Origin: an uncultured Collinsella sp.
GTDB taxonomy: Bacteria; Actinomycetota; Coriobacteriia; Coriobacteriales; Coriobacteriaceae
Assembly: GCA_902489945.1 (NCBI GenBank)
Contig: CABUBZ010000077.1
Coordinates: 1-8,432, forward strand
DNA: 8,432 nucleotides
Direction: 5' to 3'
Below, piece after piece: positions 6,137 through 8,432 of this stretch. The notes under the pieces were generated by a model. The model was not told the DNA's origin. It did not search any database and saw only the letters and a list, made by a program, of their open reading frames with translations. The translations under genes and the position numbers were made by a program. The first letter of the stretch is position 1. Every line of letters starts with the position of its first letter.

Positions 6137-7840
6137 TTAGCCCAGCAGGCTTAAGCCCACGGAGACAAACGCCAGGATAACGCCGACGATGGACTCGCCG
6201 CCGAGCAGGCCGCTGGCAACGACCAGACCCTGTTCCTGGAAGGCGGCGTCCTTGGCAGCTCTCTCCTCGTCGGAAAGACCAGCGGTGGCGTCGCGGTGGG
6301 CGGACCACTTGTCGTAGGCGAGCTTGACGCAGGAGCCCAGGAATGCCGTGAGTGACATGTAGAACGGCAGGTACACGCCCAGGCCGATCATCATGGCCGG
6401 AATGCCGAGCCAGTACATGACGATGCCGGCGATAAAGCCGCCAACGAACCACGGCACGCTCGGGATGCCCGAGACCATGGTGGCGACAACGCTTGCCTGC
6501 GCGGCAACAAAGCTCTTGTCGGGGCCAAAGGCGTCCGGGCCATAGGCGGTGACGAGCGCGACCATGACGGCTGCGGCGACCAGGGCGCCCACGATGCCGC
6601 CGATGGCTTGGCCGATCCACTGCGCACGCGGGTTGGTGCCCAGCACGGCGCCGGCCTTAAAGTCGTTCATGACGTCGCCCGCAAGGCCGCACGCCACGGC
6701 TACGATGCCGGCGATAAAGAACAGCTTGACCTGAGCGATCTGTGCGAAGGCAGCCACGATGAGCATGACGATGAGGCCGAAGATTTCCATGGGGTCGATG
6801 CCCGTCTGGCCGCAGCTCTGTGCGCTCATGATGGTGGTGACAAAGGTGAACAGCGTCACGATGACGGCCGGAACGGGGCCAAGGTCGAGCACGATGGCGA
6901 CGATCACGGCGATGGCGGCAGCGCCCAGGCCGATGATGCCGGCGTCGAGCTTAAGGGAGCCCGAGATGAGCGACTGCTCGTCGGTGTCGGTGGAGCTGTC
7001 GGCGGCAAGACCGCGGACGATACCGGCGACCTGCGGCAGGATGTCCTTGAGGACGACGGCGACGCCAAAGCCCATCATGAGGCCCATGCCCAGGGACTTG
7101 ACGATGCCCTGCGCAGTCACAACGTCGAACAGACCGGCAGCGGTGCCGCCGACGACGATGCCAAAGTTGCCCAGCAGGGCGCCGGCAAACCAGAAGGCGA
7201 CCGGGGCGAATCCCACGAGGAAGCCGACGGAGAGCAGCATGGGCGAGTTGTAGATGCCAAAGGTCACGCCGGGAATGTTGAGCGTGCATAGCATGCTGGG
7301 TACCACGCCCAGGGCGTCGCGCAGCACGCTGTAGATGCCTGCGATGGCCATAGAGCCAAAGAGCTGCTTGCCGGTCTTGCCGCCGGCCTCGGTGGCGCGC
7401 AGGGTCTGAGCTGCGGCGTTGCCGGTGGGGAACTCCAACGCGGCATCCACGATAAAGTGACGGTGGATGAGCACGGTGGCCAGCAGGCCCAGGATGGTGC
7501 CGGCGAGTGCCACGATAAACATGTCGAGCCAGCTGATCTGGTCGGCATAGCCCAGCATCCAGGCGCCCGGGATGGTAAACGCCAGACCGCCGGCGACCAT
7601 GGCGCCCGCGGACATGATGGTGTGGGTGACGTTGGCCTCGTTGAGGCTGGCATTGCCCATGAGCTTAAGGAAGAACAGCGAGATGACGGCAGCGAAGACG
7701 ATCGGCCAGGGGAGAGCGCCCATCTTGAGGGCGGTGTAGGCCGAGCTTGCCGTGATGATCACGCAGCCAAGGACGCCGATGACGACGCCGCGCAGCGTGA
7801 GTTGCCCGCGCATCGAAGCGCGGTTCGAGGGATTGCTCAT
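6137..7840 (-). CDS. OPT family (oligopeptide-type) membrane transporter
   Basis: A 567-residue polytopic membrane protein of the OPT superfamily (PF03169 type), which imports oligopeptides or metal chelates by secondary transport. Visible family features are the first membrane segment ending in AYTALKMGALPWP (34-46), EFPTGNA (136-142), GQTGIDPMEIFG (344-355) and the conserved loop GDVMNDFKAGAVLGTNPRAQ (388-407). Hydrophobic segments run through nearly the whole chain, roughly 14 or more. A polar cytosolic-type loop is at 277-297 (rich in Asp/Ser/Thr), and another lies near 509-537. The length fits the shorter bacterial members. The ATG at 7840 has a strong AAAGGAG six bases upstream. It is a single-gene unit, divergent from coaX and ended by its own terminator. 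The substrate cannot be told from sequence; peptides or a siderophore-like iron chelate are the family options. Confidence 0.92.
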   Translation of the reverse strand: MSNPSNRASMRGQLTLRGVVIGVLGCVIITASSAYTALKMGALPWPIVFAAVISLFFLKLMGNASLNEANVTHTIMSAGAMVAGGLAFTIPGAWMLGYADQISWLDMFIVALAGTILGLLATVLIHRHFIVDAALEFPTGNAAAQTLRATEAGGKTGKQLFGSMAIAGIYSVLRDALGVVPSMLCTLNIPGVTFGIYNSPMLLSVGFLVGFAPVAFWFAGALLGNFGIVVGGTAAGLFDVVTAQGIVKSLGMGLMMGFGVAVVLKDILPQVAGIVRGLAADSSTDTDEQSLISGSLKLDAGIIGLGAAAIAVIVAIVLDLGPVPAVIVTLFTFVTTIMSAQSCGQTGIDPMEIFGLIVMLIVAAFAQIAQVKLFFIAGIVAVACGLAGDVMNDFKAGAVLGTNPRAQWIGQAIGGIVGALVAAAVMVALVTAYGPDAFGPDKSFVAAQASVVATMVSGIPSVPWFVGGFIAGIVMYWLGIPAMMIGLGVYLPFYMSLTAFLGSCVKLAYDKWSAHRDATAGLSDEERAAKDAAFQEQGLVVASGLLGGESIVGVILAFVSVGLSLLG

Positions 7841-7846
7841 ATAAAA

Positions 7847-7853
7847 CTCCTTT
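7847..7853 (-). promoter_or_regulatory. ribosome binding site of the OPT transporter gene
   Basis: On the minus strand AAAGGAG is followed by six bases (TTTTAT) and the ATG at 7840. It is near ideal and confirms the start. Confidence 0.85.
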
Positions 7854-7864
7854 GCGTATATCCG

Positions 7865-7903
7865 CTTCCCCCGGGAGCGCCGCTACGGATACGGCGCGGG
7901 AAG
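7865..7903 (-). promoter_or_regulatory. inverted repeat in the OPT transporter leader
   Basis: Read on the minus strand, CTTCCCGCGCCG pairs with CGGCGC and then GGGAAG, with a six-base bulge (TCCCGG) on the second arm and a nine-base loop. If transcription starts upstream, the leader mRNA would fold here, about 12 bases before the ribosome binding site. It might influence translation or RNA stability. I do not recognise a known riboswitch class. Confidence 0.45.
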
Positions 7904-7950
7904 TCGGGTTACCAAGGGCCGCCGCGTGAGCTCGCGCGCGACCGCGCACC

Positions 7951-7956
7951 AGTATA
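7951..7956 (-). promoter_or_regulatory. candidate -10 box for the OPT transporter gene
   Basis: TATACT on the minus strand, about 110 bases before the ATG, which would give a long leader containing the inverted repeat at 7865-7903. No clear -35 box is seen at normal spacing, so this rests on the hexamer alone. Confidence 0.3.
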
Positions 7957-7966
7957 GCCGTAAGCT

Positions 7967-7984
7967 AGTCATTTTGGGATGACT
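7967..7984. promoter_or_regulatory. inverted repeat between the two divergent -10 boxes, candidate operator
   Basis: AGTCAT (7967-7972) and ATGACT (7979-7984) flank a six-base centre, with the outer bases extending the symmetry through one G-T. It sits where the -35 regions of both the OPT transporter and coaX promoters would fall, so one bound protein could affect both. Confidence 0.4.
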
Positions 7985-7999
7985 GGTTTAGGTAGGCGA

Positions 8000-8005
8000 T
8001 ATACT
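8000..8005 (+). promoter_or_regulatory. candidate -10 box for coaX
   Basis: TATACT lies 27 bases before the coaX ATG. The hexamer 17 bases upstream (GGATGA) is a poor -35 match, so the promoter may need an activator or be wrong. The resulting leader would be short. Confidence 0.4.
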
Positions 8006-8032
8006 GCTGGGCAGACGAAAGGAGCGCCGACG

Positions 8033-8432
8033 ATGCTTAATGGGTGCGCATATATATTGACGGTCGACGTGGGTAACACGTTCATTCGCTTTGGTCTGTT
8101 TGCCGAGGATTCGGCCGCGGCGCAGGAATGCCCGCTTGCGACGTGCGAGATCACGACGCCGTCGAGCATTACAGCCGACGAAGCGCGCATGAGGCTCGCG
8201 CAGGTCATGGGCGCGCTGGCGGCCGATGCGGGCATGCCCGGCGCGCTCGTTCCCGCGGCCGCAGTGCTGAGCTGCGTGGTGCCGGCGCTCGAGCGCCCGT
8301 GGAAGGTGGCGCTTTCCCGTACCTGCACGGGACGCGTGCTCACGGTGGGACCGGGACTTAAGACTGGCATGCCCGTCCACTACGACGACCCCGCCGAGAT
8401 CGGCCCCGACCGCATCGCCGATGCCGTGGCGG
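8033..8432 (+). CDS. coaX: type III pantothenate kinase, N-terminal part (gene runs past the window end)
   Basis: 133 codons are visible of a protein usually about 255-260 residues long. CoaX phosphorylates pantothenate with ATP, the first step of coenzyme A synthesis, and belongs to the ASKHA (acetate and sugar kinase/Hsp70/actin) fold. The phosphate-binding motif is VDVGNT (11-16), followed by VLSCVVP (78-84) and GPGLKTGMP (106-114), then the pantothenate-site region DDPAEIGPDRIADAVA (118-133). That region contains D126 of the GxDR motif, the family's catalytic Asp. Type III enzymes are known to need a monovalent cation and to resist feedback by CoA. The ATG at 8033 has AAAGGAG eight bases upstream. 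The visible GxDR reads GPDR rather than the commoner GADR. The gene is divergent from the OPT transporter; what follows it is outside the window. Confidence 0.93.
   Translation, partial: MLNGCAYILTVDVGNTFIRFGLFAEDSAAAQECPLATCEITTPSSITADEARMRLAQVMGALAADAGMPGALVPAAAVLSCVVPALERPWKVALSRTCTGRVLTVGPGLKTGMPVHYDDPAEIGPDRIADAVA

Noticed and set aside
6608..7291. A 227-residue plus-strand open frame opposite the OPT transporter gene
   Set aside because: The product is rich in His, Asp and Gly in a pattern typical of antisense to membrane-protein codons, and the minus-strand OPT protein has clear family motifs.

Overview
The window looks like a piece of chromosome from a high-GC gut actinobacterium, most likely a Collinsella-type member of the Coriobacteriia. 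This is inferred from the GC-rich codon use, the long Ala/Lys/Asp-rich coiled-coil surface proteins, an LAQTG-type sortase signal and the mix of gene families. It is not proven by any marker gene in the window.

Layout from left to right: (1) 2-265, a frameshifted C-terminal remnant of an unrecognised gene. (2) 266-455, non-coding DNA with a 20-bp perfect inverted repeat. (3) 456-905 (+), a 149-residue membrane-anchored or secreted protein of unknown function, followed by a hairpin terminator. (4) 1033-2172 (-), a DUF389-family multi-pass membrane protein with a textbook EF-hand calcium loop between two membrane segments. (5) 2173-2479, a divergent intergenic region with a palindrome and short repeats. 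(6) 2480-5935 (+), one 1152-codon reading frame for a sortase-anchored coiled-coil/CAP-domain surface protein. A single in-frame amber codon at 3806-3808 splits it into a 442-residue secreted half and a 700-residue half that carries the CAP domain and cell-wall anchor. (7) 6007-6095, two terminators facing each other. (8) 6137-7840 (-), an OPT-family transporter with an 18-bp palindrome directly after its stop codon. (9) 7841-8032, a divergent promoter region with two inverted repeats. (10) 8033 to the window end (+), the first 133 codons of coaX, type III pantothenate kinase.

These are mostly independent single-gene units rather than one operon: strands alternate and hairpins separate convergent genes. 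Functionally the window joins envelope functions (surface protein, DUF389 membrane protein, small exported protein), solute uptake (OPT transporter) and coenzyme A synthesis (coaX). The observation most worth following is the in-frame stop inside the giant surface protein. The frame, the coiled-coil pattern, the signal peptide and the anchor all say the two halves are one protein, so it is a recent nonsense mutation, a read-through switch or a sequencing error. I found no tRNA, rRNA, CRISPR array or insertion sequence.
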